From JALRBM01 sp964477195 (GTDB taxonomy: Bacteria; Patescibacteriota; Saccharimonadia; Saccharimonadales; Saccharimonadaceae), in contig CAYZCX010000008.1 of assembly GCA_964477195.1 (NCBI GenBank), positions 1-56,399 of the forward strand: a DNA stretch of 56,399 nucleotides. The letters are read 5' to 3'. The position numbers and the translations under genes were made by a program. Positions within the stretch are counted from its first letter, which is position 1. Every line of letters starts with the position of its first letter. The notes beneath the pieces are model-generated. The model saw only the letters and a list, made by a program, of their open reading frames with translations, was not told where the DNA came from and searched no databases. This document shows, in pieces, positions 40,049 to 49,086 of the stretch.

Positions 40049-40645
40049 CTAAGCGATACTGAGTAAAATCTTGTTGTAAAGCCGAACGCTCCTTTCGGGA
40101 GGTAGGTGGTGTGCATGTTGCGTGAAAACCCGCGAATACTCAGGTCTCCCAAGATCTTCTCGAAGTTGCCACTTGGGATAACGACGCAGTGGAATTCCCG
40201 TCTCCCTCGTTAAAACCCTTTCGTCTAACCCCGAGAGGAACGCCACAAAAACATTGCTGCGGACTTTGTGACGATAACACCCCGAAGGATACGAAGCATC
40301 ACTTACCTCACCCTCACACGGTACTCTGCATACTTCGTAGAGAGGGCATTCCTGCAAAATTGCTGTGAAATCAGAGCCAAATTGCTCGAATGCCATGCGC
40401 CGAATAGCGTCAGGTGGACTTTCACCCACCCAAACATCACCACTGACCAGGAAAGGATCCCACATCTCGCGGTGTCGCTGGGCGCATCGCTGCACCTCAA
40501 GCATATAACCCGGCCCATTCGTTACGCAAAGCCTGGCTTCTCTGTGCCACCATCCTTCCCTATGTGCTTCGTGCTGCATGCAGACGCTTCCCGTAGGAGT
40601 ACCTCTGCTATTCAGTACCTCGACCAAATTGACGGGTGCTACCAT
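40049..40645 (-). CDS. Nudix-fold protein, IPP isomerase-like, with altered Nudix box
   Basis: A 198-residue protein resembling the IDI-type Nudix branch: VEVLNSRGTPTGSV, HREARLCV and VSGDVWVGESPPDAIRRMAFEQFG. The Nudix consensus Gx5Ex7REUxEExG is only partly kept: RE is RM and EE is EQ, so catalysis may be weak or lost. Several Cys and His residues occur in the C-terminal half. ATG 40645 is chosen because the promoter (40676-40704) would start transcription near 40669, after the longer frame's ATG, and GAAGGG lies nine bases upstream. Confidence 0.65.
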   Translation of the reverse strand: MVAPVNLVEVLNSRGTPTGSVCMQHEAHREGWWHREARLCVTNGPGYMLEVQRCAQRHREMWDPFLVSGDVWVGESPPDAIRRMAFEQFGSDFTAILQECPLYEVCRVPCEGEVSDASYPSGCYRHKVRSNVFVAFLSGLDERVLTRETGIPLRRYPKWQLREDLGRPEYSRVFTQHAHHLPPERSVRLYNKILLSIA

Positions 40646-40675
40646 AATGGATTTCCCTTCAATGACGACGATTCT

Positions 40676-40704
40676 ACAATAAACTACTCCGAGACATAAG
40701 GCAA
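40676..40704 (-). promoter_or_regulatory. Promoter of Nudix-like gene
   Basis: On the minus strand TTGCCT (40699-40704), 17 bases, TATTGT (40676-40681). Confidence 0.5.
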
Positions 40705-40740
40705 CCGAGTTACTCACTAAAGCAAATACGTCTTGGAAGA

Positions 40741-42363
40741 CTAAATGACGCGACTTACTTCTTCAAGAGTTGTATCACCACGAAGTGCCGCAAGCACGCC
40801 TGCCTGCATAAGTGTCACCATCCCACTCTTTTTCGCTTCTGCTTCAATCGCTTCAATATTGACATCTTTGACGTCGCCACGAATGAATTTTTGGATGTTT
40901 TCGTTCATTAGCATCTGTTCCATGATGACAATTCGGCCCTTATAGCCAAACGGCACATCATCACTAGGAACAGGCCGCCATAATTTGAAATTATCAAGAT
41001 CAGGTTTTTCTACCGTATCTGGGAGGTCATCAAGAACAGAGTGAACATACTTTTTTGTCGCTTCATCAGGCTCATATTCTTCTTTGGTCTCATCGTGAAG
41101 ACGTCGCACAAGCCGCTGCGCAATTAGCATGCGAATTGCGGAACTAAAGATAGGGTTTACCCCGATAAGATCAATCATGCGACTAAAAGCAGCACTTGTT
41201 GTATTTGCGTGGAAGCTTGAGAGGACGAGATGCCCCGTAATCGATGCTTGGATAGCCGTCCGTGCTGTGTCTTGGTCACGTATCTCACCGATCATCACGA
41301 CATCCGGGTCGAGACGCAGGACACTGCGCAGTCCATCGGCAAAACTCTGCCCGCTTGTCGTATCGATGGGAATCTGAGAGATTCCTGTAAGCCCATATTC
41401 AATCGGATCCTCAAGCGTGATAAGTTTTTTGTCTGGGGTATTGAGTGCGTTCAAAATACTATAAAGCGTCGTCGACTTACCTGAGCCCGTTGGGCCTACC
41501 ATAAGTACCATTCCACGCGGATGGCTGACAACTTCATCGATTTCTTTACGCTGTCTCTCCGGAATACCAAGAAGATCGAGATTAAGTAAGCTCTCATCAA
41601 AATTAAATAAACGCATGACCGCATCTTGACCATACATCGTTGGCACCGTCTCGACACGAAGATTCAAAAGATGAGTTGCTCCGTCACGTGTGATTTCTTT
41701 TTGCATGTGACCCGACTGGGGTTCGGTTGCGGCTGTCGAAACGTTCGCCCGAGAAGCAAGCTCACCCATGATAACTCGATACCGATCTCTTTCAAGCTGT
41801 GCAACCTGGTGGAGCGCCCCGTCAACACGCATACGGATACGGATATACGTTCGCTCATTCTCGACATGTATGTCGCTTGCGCCCATCTTATCGGCCTGAT
41901 CAATCAAATAGTCGAAGACTCGGTCACTGCTCACTGTGGCGAGTGTCTTACTTACCTGAGCGAGCGTATCACTATCACCCTCTTTTGCAATCTGAATATC
42001 TTCATACTCGATCTGTTTTGGCGGATCATAGCGATTCATAAATGTACGGAATCCACTCGCGCTAATGAGAAGCGCTTGGATATTTTCGCCCCGCTCACCG
42101 TAAACGCTTCGTAGTTTATGAACAAGCGATTCTGGCGTCTGGCTTGTCACCCCAAAACGAAACGGTTCCGTACCGCCGCCCTGAACCAAAGGCACGATAT
42201 GACCCTTGTACATGTCTTCAATGGGCATAACTCCCTCGGTAAGCGGGAGGGTTTTGTCGATACCGCGTGTATCAAGATATTGCAAACCAAGAATCGCTGC
42301 ACGTTCCTGGGTCGCCTTTTCTTCCTGATCTCGGCGACGTTGTTGAATTTTGTCTTCGTCCAT
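40741..42363 (-). CDS. PilB/GspE-type assembly ATPase
   Basis: A 540-residue secretion-superfamily ATPase that powers type IV pilus extension. The N-terminal part has a short MshEN-like region, then the core: Walker A GPTGSGKST, Asp box LITLEDPIEYGLTGISQ, Walker B LRLDPDVVMIGEIRD and His box TGHLVLSSFHAN. The C-terminal four-Cys zinc site of many PilB proteins is not seen. TATGAT lies eight bases before the ATG, which fits a leaderless mRNA. No other pilus gene is in this window. CPR pili are thought to mediate host contact or DNA uptake. Confidence 0.92.
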   Translation of the reverse strand: MDEDKIQQRRRDQEEKATQERAAILGLQYLDTRGIDKTLPLTEGVMPIEDMYKGHIVPLVQGGGTEPFRFGVTSQTPESLVHKLRSVYGERGENIQALLISASGFRTFMNRYDPPKQIEYEDIQIAKEGDSDTLAQVSKTLATVSSDRVFDYLIDQADKMGASDIHVENERTYIRIRMRVDGALHQVAQLERDRYRVIMGELASRANVSTAATEPQSGHMQKEITRDGATHLLNLRVETVPTMYGQDAVMRLFNFDESLLNLDLLGIPERQRKEIDEVVSHPRGMVLMVGPTGSGKSTTLYSILNALNTPDKKLITLEDPIEYGLTGISQIPIDTTSGQSFADGLRSVLRLDPDVVMIGEIRDQDTARTAIQASITGHLVLSSFHANTTSAAFSRMIDLIGVNPIFSSAIRMLIAQRLVRRLHDETKEEYEPDEATKKYVHSVLDDLPDTVEKPDLDNFKLWRPVPSDDVPFGYKGRIVIMEQMLMNENIQKFIRGDVKDVNIEAIEAEAKKSGMVTLMQAGVLAALRGDTTLEEVSRVI

Positions 42364-42418
42364 TACCTACTATCATAGCAAACCATGAGCGATTCAGGGA
42401 GTGGTATACTTTAGAGTA

Positions 42419-42904
42419 ATGTCCGAAATTATCGTTATCGCCCATAATATTCGCTCGACACATAATGTCGGTGCAATTTTTCGCACCGCCGAAGGATTTG
42501 GCGTCTCACATATCATTTTGAGTGGCTACACCCCCTACCCGCAAGTCTCCGACGACCCTCGTCTTCCCCATATTGCCGAAAAACTAACTCTGCAAATTCA
42601 CAAAACAGCGCTTGGCGCCGAGCAACTCGTTCCGTTTCATTTTGAAGAAACACCTCCTCTAGGCCAACTGAGGCAAGAAGGATATCGCATCGTTGGACTT
42701 GAGCAAGCAAGCCGCGCGATTATGCTTCCAGACTACATGCCCCCTGATAAAATCGTGCTTCTTCTTGGAGAAGAAGTGCATGGTATAGAATCTGCCCTCC
42801 AAGATCAATGCGATGATCTGATAGAAATACCTATGCACGGGAAAAAAGAATCGTACAACGTCAGCGTTGCCACGGGCATCGCCCTCTATGCTCTCACTAC
42901 TTAA
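42419..42904 (+). CDS. SpoU/TrmH-family (SPOUT) RNA methyltransferase
   Basis: A knotted-fold RNA ribose methyltransferase of 161 residues. Motif 1 is NIRSTHNVGAIFRTAEGFG with the catalytic Arg, motif 2 LLLGEEVHGI, and motif 3 IPMHGKKESYNVSVATGIALY. The target RNA is unclear; the single-domain form is like the minimal TrmH/TrmL group. The start at 42419 follows TGGTATACT (extended -10, 42402-42410) by eight bases without a Shine-Dalgarno. Its stop overlaps the stop of the convergent CHAP gene. Confidence 0.93.
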   Translation: MSEIIVIAHNIRSTHNVGAIFRTAEGFGVSHIILSGYTPYPQVSDDPRLPHIAEKLTLQIHKTALGAEQLVPFHFEETPPLGQLRQEGYRIVGLEQASRAIMLPDYMPPDKIVLLLGEEVHGIESALQDQCDDLIEIPMHGKKESYNVSVATGIALYALTT

Positions 42905-44079
42905 CTATTGAGGAAGTGGACAAAATTAACGCCCGATACGTGGATATCCATCGTACTGTATTCACCGGTTCCACCAAAGTTGTACTGGCTTACCTTCACC
43001 CAACCTCCACCGAGGATTGCGTCTACAATCATAACGTGACCAATAGGGGCAAATCCTGATGACGGGAGTACTGCTACAGCACCAACTTCGGGATTTTTAT
43101 CTGTCGTCGCGCCCATTCGTGTCGTTGTTGAAGGCCACTGGTAGGCATTTCCTGCACCGGCAAAGTTCATGACTTTTTTACCGTAGATATTTACTGCCGC
43201 CCACGCTGCGTAGCTGACACATTCACGGTTATAGAGACCCCATGGGTCGACTGAGCTGTCCTGCGCCCCGCAATACGGATATCCACCGCTACAACCCATA
43301 TTGCCGCTATAGTTACGGAATTGGAAAGCACCAACGGATCCCGAGTTATTGCGACCGCCGTTGGTTGCCGCTGCAAGTGCCGCACGCTGTTGTGATGCAA
43401 TTTGCGACATTTGCGATTTGCTGCTTGCGATTTGCTGTTGGTACGCGGCTTCTTCACCGCGAGTTTGATTTACCAACTCTTGCTGCTGCGCTTCTTTCGC
43501 TGCAAGCGTTGCCCGCTGGGAATTTTGATCTGCGAGCACCTTCTCAACTGACTTTTGGTCGGACTCTAGCTGTGCTTTTAACTTCTTAATGGAGTCGATC
43601 GTCGAGTTGAGCTTTTCACTTGCCGCAGTCCGATACTCGTTCTTATCCATATATTCACTGATGTTCTTACTGCTTGCGAGCATTTCAAGAGATGAGATAG
43701 AACCATCCACATAGAGATCAGCGATAATGCTACCGAGCGCCGTCTGATTACTCGCTAGTTTTTCTTTATTTGTTGCAATATCAGCTGTTAATTTGTCGTA
43801 TTTCGCTTGATTGAGATCGATCTGGGCCTGGATAGCGTTTTTCTCAGCTGTAATGGTATCGAGAGCTGCCTGCAGGGTATCACCCTGTTTTTGCAATTCA
43901 CCGGCCTTTGCCTGATATTGATTGACCTGCTGTTGAATCGCGCGGATCTGATCATCATAACGATCAGCCAGTGCGGACTGGGTAAGTTGAAGTGGGCCGG
44001 CAATTGTCACAAGGACAGCACAGACCCCAATTGCGATTTTGGAGGCTTTTTGTTTTAGCATAGTAGTTACTGTGTGCAT
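42901..44079 (-). CDS. Secreted CHAP-domain peptidoglycan hydrolase with coiled coil (PcsB-like)
   Basis: An exported cell-wall amidase/endopeptidase. Signal peptide about 1-38 (cleavage near SALA), a long coiled coil (about 40-240) and a C-terminal CHAP domain (about 265-392) with catalytic Cys in NRECVSYAAW and His in GHVMIVD. The layout equals PcsB/CwlO-like enzymes, whose coiled coil is controlled by FtsEX. ATG 44079 is preferred, although GTG two codons upstream is possible. TTGACA and TAAACT lie upstream, as does TATAGA seven bases from the ATG. Probable role in cell separation. Confidence 0.92.
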   Translation of the reverse strand: MHTVTTMLKQKASKIAIGVCAVLVTIAGPLQLTQSALADRYDDQIRAIQQQVNQYQAKAGELQKQGDTLQAALDTITAEKNAIQAQIDLNQAKYDKLTADIATNKEKLASNQTALGSIIADLYVDGSISSLEMLASSKNISEYMDKNEYRTAASEKLNSTIDSIKKLKAQLESDQKSVEKVLADQNSQRATLAAKEAQQQELVNQTRGEEAAYQQQIASSKSQMSQIASQQRAALAAATNGGRNNSGSVGAFQFRNYSGNMGCSGGYPYCGAQDSSVDPWGLYNRECVSYAAWAAVNIYGKKVMNFAGAGNAYQWPSTTTRMGATTDKNPEVGAVAVLPSSGFAPIGHVMIVDAILGGGWVKVSQYNFGGTGEYSTMDIHVSGVNFVHFLNS

Positions 44080-44131
44080 TGTCACTTCTATAAGTTTAGC
44101 AAAAGCATAAACATAATGTCAAACACATATA

Positions 44132-47100
44132 CTACTTCAAAACCACACAATCTTCACCGAGAAGTTTCACAAGCGCCCCTATCAGCGCATCGCTAGCATC
44201 TACTCTAAAAGGTAACCGTATAGCAGACTTTTTATCTGCACCGAGCACTAAAACAATATCTGTGTTGCCGTTAAATTCACTACAGATACGTTTTAGTTCG
44301 AGAAGGGATTCGTGATCGTCGGGTTTTTTAATATGGACAAATAGTTTTTTGACTGCGGGGATGTCCATAATGGGGCGGGGCTTTTCTACGGGTGCGTCCT
44401 TTGGTTTCGTCGTTGCAGGCGCGCTCACAACGCTGCCCGACTGTTTCGCCCGAAATTCAGCCACACGCATCGCTTTTACCTTGCTACTTACCTTAGGAGA
44501 CTCCATCTTTCGACCAGTCGATTCATAGGTGCGAAGTTCTTCATCCGTTACTTCTACTAACTCGTCGGCTATCATCTTCGCATCATCGCCCAAGTTGCCA
44601 TCACGATCCCGAGCGCTTACCTTTCCACTTGCGCGAATTACCGCGTCTTGTTTGAGTTTAGCCCCCACCTGTTCAAACAAATTAGGAAAAACAATCATCT
44701 CCCCTTCACCCGTTTTATCTTCGAGTCCTACAAATGCCATTTTGGTGCCACTCTTTGTCACGATCGTTCTCACTGTCGTGACAAGACCACCAATGGTTGC
44801 CTTTTTCCCATCGATTTCAGGTTTCATTCGCGCGAGAGGTATCGTTTGTTCATTAAAGTATGCCTCGTAATTATCGAGCGGATGCGCACTGATATAAAGC
44901 CCGAGCAGCTCCCGCTCCCATGTCAACCTCTCCTTCTCCGTGTATTTTACGGGTGCTGGCTGCATAGTGATAGTCGGCTGAATATTAGCCACATCACCCA
45001 TGCCCCCAAAGAGATCTGTTTGACCGCTCAGCGCTTCCTTTTGGACTTTACTGGCAAATGCTTGCACTATTTCCAAGTTGAAAAGAAGATCGGAGCGATC
45101 GCCAAATTGGTCAAATCCACCGGATTTAATCAGCGACTCCCAGGCTTTGCGATTAAACTTCGACGTACTGACTCTCTTGGCAAAATCCTCGACACTCGCA
45201 AATTTACCTTCTTCTCGAGCACGTAGTATTTCCTCAACAGCCCCGACACCGACACCTTTTACGGCTGCCATACCAAATCGAATCTCGCTCTTGCCCGGCA
45301 CTACCGCAAACTCAACAAATGATTCGTTAACATCTGGTGCAAGTACCTTAATACCCATGTGCTTACATTCGGTAATCTCGATGGCAAGGCGATCAATATC
45401 ATCTTGATCGCTTGTCATGAGCGCCGCCATAAACGCCTCAGGGTAGTGAGCTTTTAAATACGCCGTCCAATACGAAATCAGTCCATAGCACGCAGCATGA
45501 GATTTGTTAAAACAATAATTCGCAAATTCTTCTAGCTGATCCCAGAATTTTTCGGCTACCTCCTTTTTGGAGCCGCCGACTTTTACAGCACCGTCAACAA
45601 AATCAACCTTCACTTTACGCATAAGATCAATTTTCTTTTTGCCCACGGCCTTGCGGAGCGTGTCTGCCTGACCACCCGTAAATCCGCACCATTCCTTCGA
45701 GATCTGCATGAACTGCTCTTGATATACCAAAATACCATACGTAGGACTGAGTGCGTTCTCCATTCCCTTATCGAGATACGTAATTTCTTCCTGGCCATGC
45801 TTTCGCTTAATAAAGCTGTCGATAAACTGCATCGGCCCAGGACGGTACAATGCCACCATGGCGATAATATCCTCAAAAACGGTCGGTTTTAATTCACGAA
45901 GATATCGCTTCATGCCAGCAGATTCAAGTTGAAAAACACCTGTCGTGTCACCACGCTGGAAGAGCTCGTACGTCTTCGGGTCATCGAGAGGAATCTTGGA
46001 AAGATCGATATCATTTTTGTAAACTTTTTTGATAATACGGAGTGCATTGTTAATAATCGATAGGTTTGAAAGACCCAAAAAATCCATTTTGAGCAGCCCG
46101 AGTTCTTCAACGGGGCCCATTGGATATTGCGTAGAGACAACACCTTTTTGCGCCATTTCGAGCGGTGCATATTTCACAATATCATCCGGTGCAATCACAA
46201 CCCCTGCGGCATGAATTCCATGCGAACGAATCGTCCCTTCAAGTCTCATAGCATAGTCAAAAACAGTTTTTGCGGTAGGGTTTGACTCATATTCTTTTTT
46301 GAGATCAGGGTCTTCGACCACACTTACTTTGAGCGGGATGTGCCGACCCTGCACGGGCGCGGGAATCATTTTTGAGAGACGGTCGGCTTCAGAATACGGC
46401 ACCTGCAACACACGCGCGACATCACGCACTGCCGCTCTAGCAGCCATTTTTCCAAATGTCACAATGTTTGACACACGCTCTGATCCATATTTATTGGCAC
46501 AATACTGAATTACTTCATCACGACGCGTATCCTGAATATCGACATCGATGTCGGGCATGCTGATACGATCTGGGTTGAGAAATCTCTCAAACAGAAGGTC
46601 GTATTTCAGTGGATCAAGATCGGTAATACGCAGTGCATAAGCGATAATCGAACCTGCAGCCGACCCTCGCCCAGGACCAAAAATAATCCCCTGGGACTTC
46701 CCCCAGTTAATAAAATCTTGCACAATAAGAAAATACCCGTTGTATCCCATTTTGTCGAGAACGCCCAGCTCCATATCCAATCGCTCACGCACATCGTCAG
46801 TAAGTAACGGGCGAATTGCCTCCGGCATCATCTGGTCCGCCTCTTCTTCTGCGATCTCGTTGTAGCGCATCGCAAGCCCACGATAGACAAGTTTATCCAG
46901 AAAACTCTTTTCGTCTTCCCCTTCTGGCACTGGAAACTTAGGAATCAAGATCTTTCCCAAATCAAGTTCGACATTGCACATGTCGGCGATTTTTCGTGTA
47001 TTCGCAACAGCTTCGGGATGAGTCTTGTGCCAGCGTTTGATTATCTCCATGGGATCTGTAACATGAAGTTCAAAATCCTTTAGGCTCATCCGCTTCTCAT

Positions 47101-47860
47101 CGGAGAGAAACGCACCAGTCCCAACACAGAGCAGAATTTCATGCGTATCTTGATCGTCATGGGAAATATAGTGGCCATCGCTCGTGACAACACACGGAAT
47201 ATCAAGTTCTTCCGATAATTTCTCTAGATATCCATTTATCTTTACCTGAACATCCCATTTGGCAGGCGCGTCGGAATGCCCATGGTCCTGAAGCTCAAGA
47301 TAATACCTATCTCCAAAAATACTCTTATACCATGAAGCTATTTTTTTAGCTTCTTCGTAATTATCCGAGCGCAGGTTTTCTCCAACTTCACCACTAGCAC
47401 AAGCCGAGAGGGCGATCAGTCCTTCATTGTGACTCTCGAGCAGATCATGATCGATCCGAGGTTTGTAGTACATTCCTTCAAGATTTGCTTTTGACGAAAG
47501 ATACATGAGGTTTCTATATCCTGTTTCATTCATAGCCAGTAGAATCAGGTGATAACGAGCTTTATCTTTGGCGGGATCACGATCAAACCGACTCCGGGCA
47601 GCAACATACGCTTCCATGCCAAAAACCGGCCGCACTCCAGCATCTTTAGCCGCCTTATAGAACTCTACCGTACCCGACATTGTTCCATGGTCGGTAATAG
47701 CACAGGCCTCCATGCCCATTTCTTTGACACGAGCAACAAGCTCCTCTACTTTTGTCAGTCCATCGAGCAAACTGTGGTGTGTATGATTATGCAAATGCAC
47801 ATAATCAGATGCTTTCAGCTCTGTGTCCACCACAGGCTGTGTCTTTGTTTCAACCCCCAT
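44132..47860 (-). CDS. dnaE: DNA polymerase III subunit alpha
   Basis: The replicative polymerase. The 1242-residue DnaE has an N-terminal PHP domain (about 20-290), a polymerase core with the catalytic Asp pair in MPDIDVDIQD and GPGRGSAAGS, helix-hairpin-helix and an OB-fold (about 1010-1090), then a tau-binding tail. PHP metal residues look complete (HLHNHTHHS, TDHGTMSG, ELQDHGHSD, TSDGHY), so it may carry its own 3'-5' proofreading; in E. coli this site is degenerate. TATACT lies ten bases before the ATG. It stands alone, not next to other replisome genes. Confidence 0.97.
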   Translation of the reverse strand: MGVETKTQPVVDTELKASDYVHLHNHTHHSLLDGLTKVEELVARVKEMGMEACAITDHGTMSGTVEFYKAAKDAGVRPVFGMEAYVAARSRFDRDPAKDKARYHLILLAMNETGYRNLMYLSSKANLEGMYYKPRIDHDLLESHNEGLIALSACASGEVGENLRSDNYEEAKKIASWYKSIFGDRYYLELQDHGHSDAPAKWDVQVKINGYLEKLSEELDIPCVVTSDGHYISHDDQDTHEILLCVGTGAFLSDEKRMSLKDFELHVTDPMEIIKRWHKTHPEAVANTRKIADMCNVELDLGKILIPKFPVPEGEDEKSFLDKLVYRGLAMRYNEIAEEEADQMMPEAIRPLLTDDVRERLDMELGVLDKMGYNGYFLIVQDFINWGKSQGIIFGPGRGSAAGSIIAYALRITDLDPLKYDLLFERFLNPDRISMPDIDVDIQDTRRDEVIQYCANKYGSERVSNIVTFGKMAARAAVRDVARVLQVPYSEADRLSKMIPAPVQGRHIPLKVSVVEDPDLKKEYESNPTAKTVFDYAMRLEGTIRSHGIHAAGVVIAPDDIVKYAPLEMAQKGVVSTQYPMGPVEELGLLKMDFLGLSNLSIINNALRIIKKVYKNDIDLSKIPLDDPKTYELFQRGDTTGVFQLESAGMKRYLRELKPTVFEDIIAMVALYRPGPMQFIDSFIKRKHGQEEITYLDKGMENALSPTYGILVYQEQFMQISKEWCGFTGGQADTLRKAVGKKKIDLMRKVKVDFVDGAVKVGGSKKEVAEKFWDQLEEFANYCFNKSHAACYGLISYWTAYLKAHYPEAFMAALMTSDQDDIDRLAIEITECKHMGIKVLAPDVNESFVEFAVVPGKSEIRFGMAAVKGVGVGAVEEILRAREEGKFASVEDFAKRVSTSKFNRKAWESLIKSGGFDQFGDRSDLLFNLEIVQAFASKVQKEALSGQTDLFGGMGDVANIQPTITMQPAPVKYTEKERLTWERELLGLYISAHPLDNYEAYFNEQTIPLARMKPEIDGKKATIGGLVTTVRTIVTKSGTKMAFVGLEDKTGEGEMIVFPNLFEQVGAKLKQDAVIRASGKVSARDRDGNLGDDAKMIADELVEVTDEELRTYESTGRKMESPKVSSKVKAMRVAEFRAKQSGSVVSAPATTKPKDAPVEKPRPIMDIPAVKKLFVHIKKPDDHESLLELKRICSEFNGNTDIVLVLGADKKSAIRLPFRVDASDALIGALVKLLGEDCVVLK

Positions 47861-47917
47861 ACTTATATTTAGTATAGCAAGTAATCAGCTCCCACGAATC
47901 GTTTTGTTTACAACGTC

Positions 47918-48196
47918 CTATTGGTTCTTTTGCTGATTTTGTAAAGATTGCTGCACTTGCTCAATAGGCTGACCGATGCCGGGTATATGAACAAAAAGAC
48001 TTAATATCCATACCGCGATTGCAATGATCACCGTACCACCCAAGACGCTTCCGAGTCCAAAGAAGATACCGCGAATAAAATTCATCTTGTAGACCTCGCC
48101 CCTGCTTCGGTTGAAATCATAGAATAAATCTTCAAGCAGGCCGGCACGAGCACCTTTTTCGTTATCTTCTTTTACTTTTTTGATCACCTTTTTCAT
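47918..48196 (-). CDS. Small membrane protein, DUF5665-like
   Basis: A 92-residue protein with a cytoplasmic N-terminal segment (EDLFYDFNRSRGEVYKMNFIRG) leading into one membrane helix (about 44-70) and a Gln-rich outside tail. The segment just before the helix matches the small family common in CPR and Firmicutes. It is the last of four small envelope genes, following the YtxH-like gene by 24 bases. Function unknown. Confidence 0.75.
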   Translation of the reverse strand: MKKVIKKVKEDNEKGARAGLLEDLFYDFNRSRGEVYKMNFIRGIFFGLGSVLGGTVIIAIAVWILSLFVHIPGIGQPIEQVQQSLQNQQKNQ

Positions 48197-48220
48197 AGTA
48201 ACGGTACTTTCAACGCTTGC

Positions 48221-48505
48221 TTACGATTTGTTGTCCTTATCAAAAAATCCTTTTTTTGCACCCTCTATTCCACGCTCGCTTCGCTCTTTTAAGTCCGTCG
48301 CCTTGTCTTTGACATCTTCGACAAAATCTTCCGATCGAACCTTGACGTCCTCAGCTTTTTGCGATGCTGTAGTTTTCAGATCCTCTGCTTTTTGCTTGAG
48401 GTCGGCGCGCGTCTCTTTTCCCGATTTTGGAGCCGTGAGTAGCCCCGCAACAATCCCGGCCGCTGCCCCGATAACCGCGCCGAGCGCAAATCTTGCTTTA
48501 CTCAT
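48221..48505 (-). CDS. YtxH-like stress protein
   Basis: A 94-residue protein: membrane helix with the YtxH signature (GAVIGAAAGIVAGLLTAPKSGKETR) then amphipathic repeats of about 11 residues rich in Lys, Asp and Glu, like LEA/apolipoprotein-type helices. Such proteins are general-stress envelope proteins. AAGGAGG precedes the ATG. Its start overlaps the stop of the upstream gene by four bases. Confidence 0.85.
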   Translation of the reverse strand: MSKARFALGAVIGAAAGIVAGLLTAPKSGKETRADLKQKAEDLKTTASQKAEDVKVRSEDFVEDVKDKATDLKERSERGIEGAKKGFFDKDNKS

Positions 48506-48756
48506 ACATCTCCTCCTTTTTTCTTTCGTACCAAAGCTTTTTTCCGTAGTGCCTCAAGGATTGTGATCGCTTTCGCTATGCCGCCAACTTCGTTTATTGC
48601 GTGTGAAACATTGTCGATCGCCGTATGCGTCGAGCGCATGAGTGATCTGATCTGCAAGCTAATACGAAACACCATAAAGATCAGTGTGAGCGCAATCACC
48701 ACAAACAATACGAGGCATACAACAAGCAATAAAACGATAATCTGCGACCAATCCAC
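48502..48756 (-). CDS. Small membrane protein, DUF948-like
   Basis: An 84-residue protein with one long membrane helix (about 5-32) and an amphipathic cytoplasmic helix (SLMRSTHTAIDNVSHAINEVGGIAKAI), ending in a Lys-rich tail. This layout is like DUF948 proteins, which often neighbour YtxH. The start is GTG with AGGAG six bases upstream. Overlap with the YtxH-like gene supports co-translation. Confidence 0.75.
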   Translation of the reverse strand: MDWSQIIVLLLVVCLVLFVVIALTLIFMVFRISLQIRSLMRSTHTAIDNVSHAINEVGGIAKAITILEALRKKALVRKKKGGDV

Positions 48757-48764
48757 GTCTTCTC

Positions 48765-49019
48765 CTAAGCGGCCTTACGTCCGCTAAACAGTCTGACGAT
48801 ATAAATCACCAGGATCGCTCCAAGAACCGCGACCAAAAGACTGTAGACGTTAAAACCATTGACGTCACTTCCACCAAGCAATTGCATAATGCCCCCACCA
48901 AGAACACCACCGATAATTCCTAAGATGATATTTTTTAAGAGACCGCCTTCTTCTTTAGTGATAAGTTTTGCGATCCACCCAGCTAATCCTCCGAGTATAA
49001 TCCATCCGATCCAACCCAT
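48765..49019 (-). CDS. GlsB/YeaQ/YmgE-family membrane protein
   Basis: An 84-residue protein with three Gly-rich membrane helices: GWIGWIILGGLAGWIAKLI, NIILGIIGGVLGGGIMQLLGG and LLVAVLGAILVIYIVRLF. This is the transglycosylase-associated stress-membrane family, of unknown mechanism. ATG 49019 fits AGGGGG five bases upstream better than the GTG two codons before it. First gene of the four-gene envelope set. Confidence 0.9.
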   Translation of the reverse strand: MGWIGWIILGGLAGWIAKLITKEEGGLLKNIILGIIGGVLGGGIMQLLGGSDVNGFNVYSLLVAVLGAILVIYIVRLFSGRKAA

Positions 49020-49086
49020 ATTCACCCCCTTTAGGCTATTACGTTTGTAATTCTATTATAATCGATTTCTCAGCCGAGTGCCAAAT

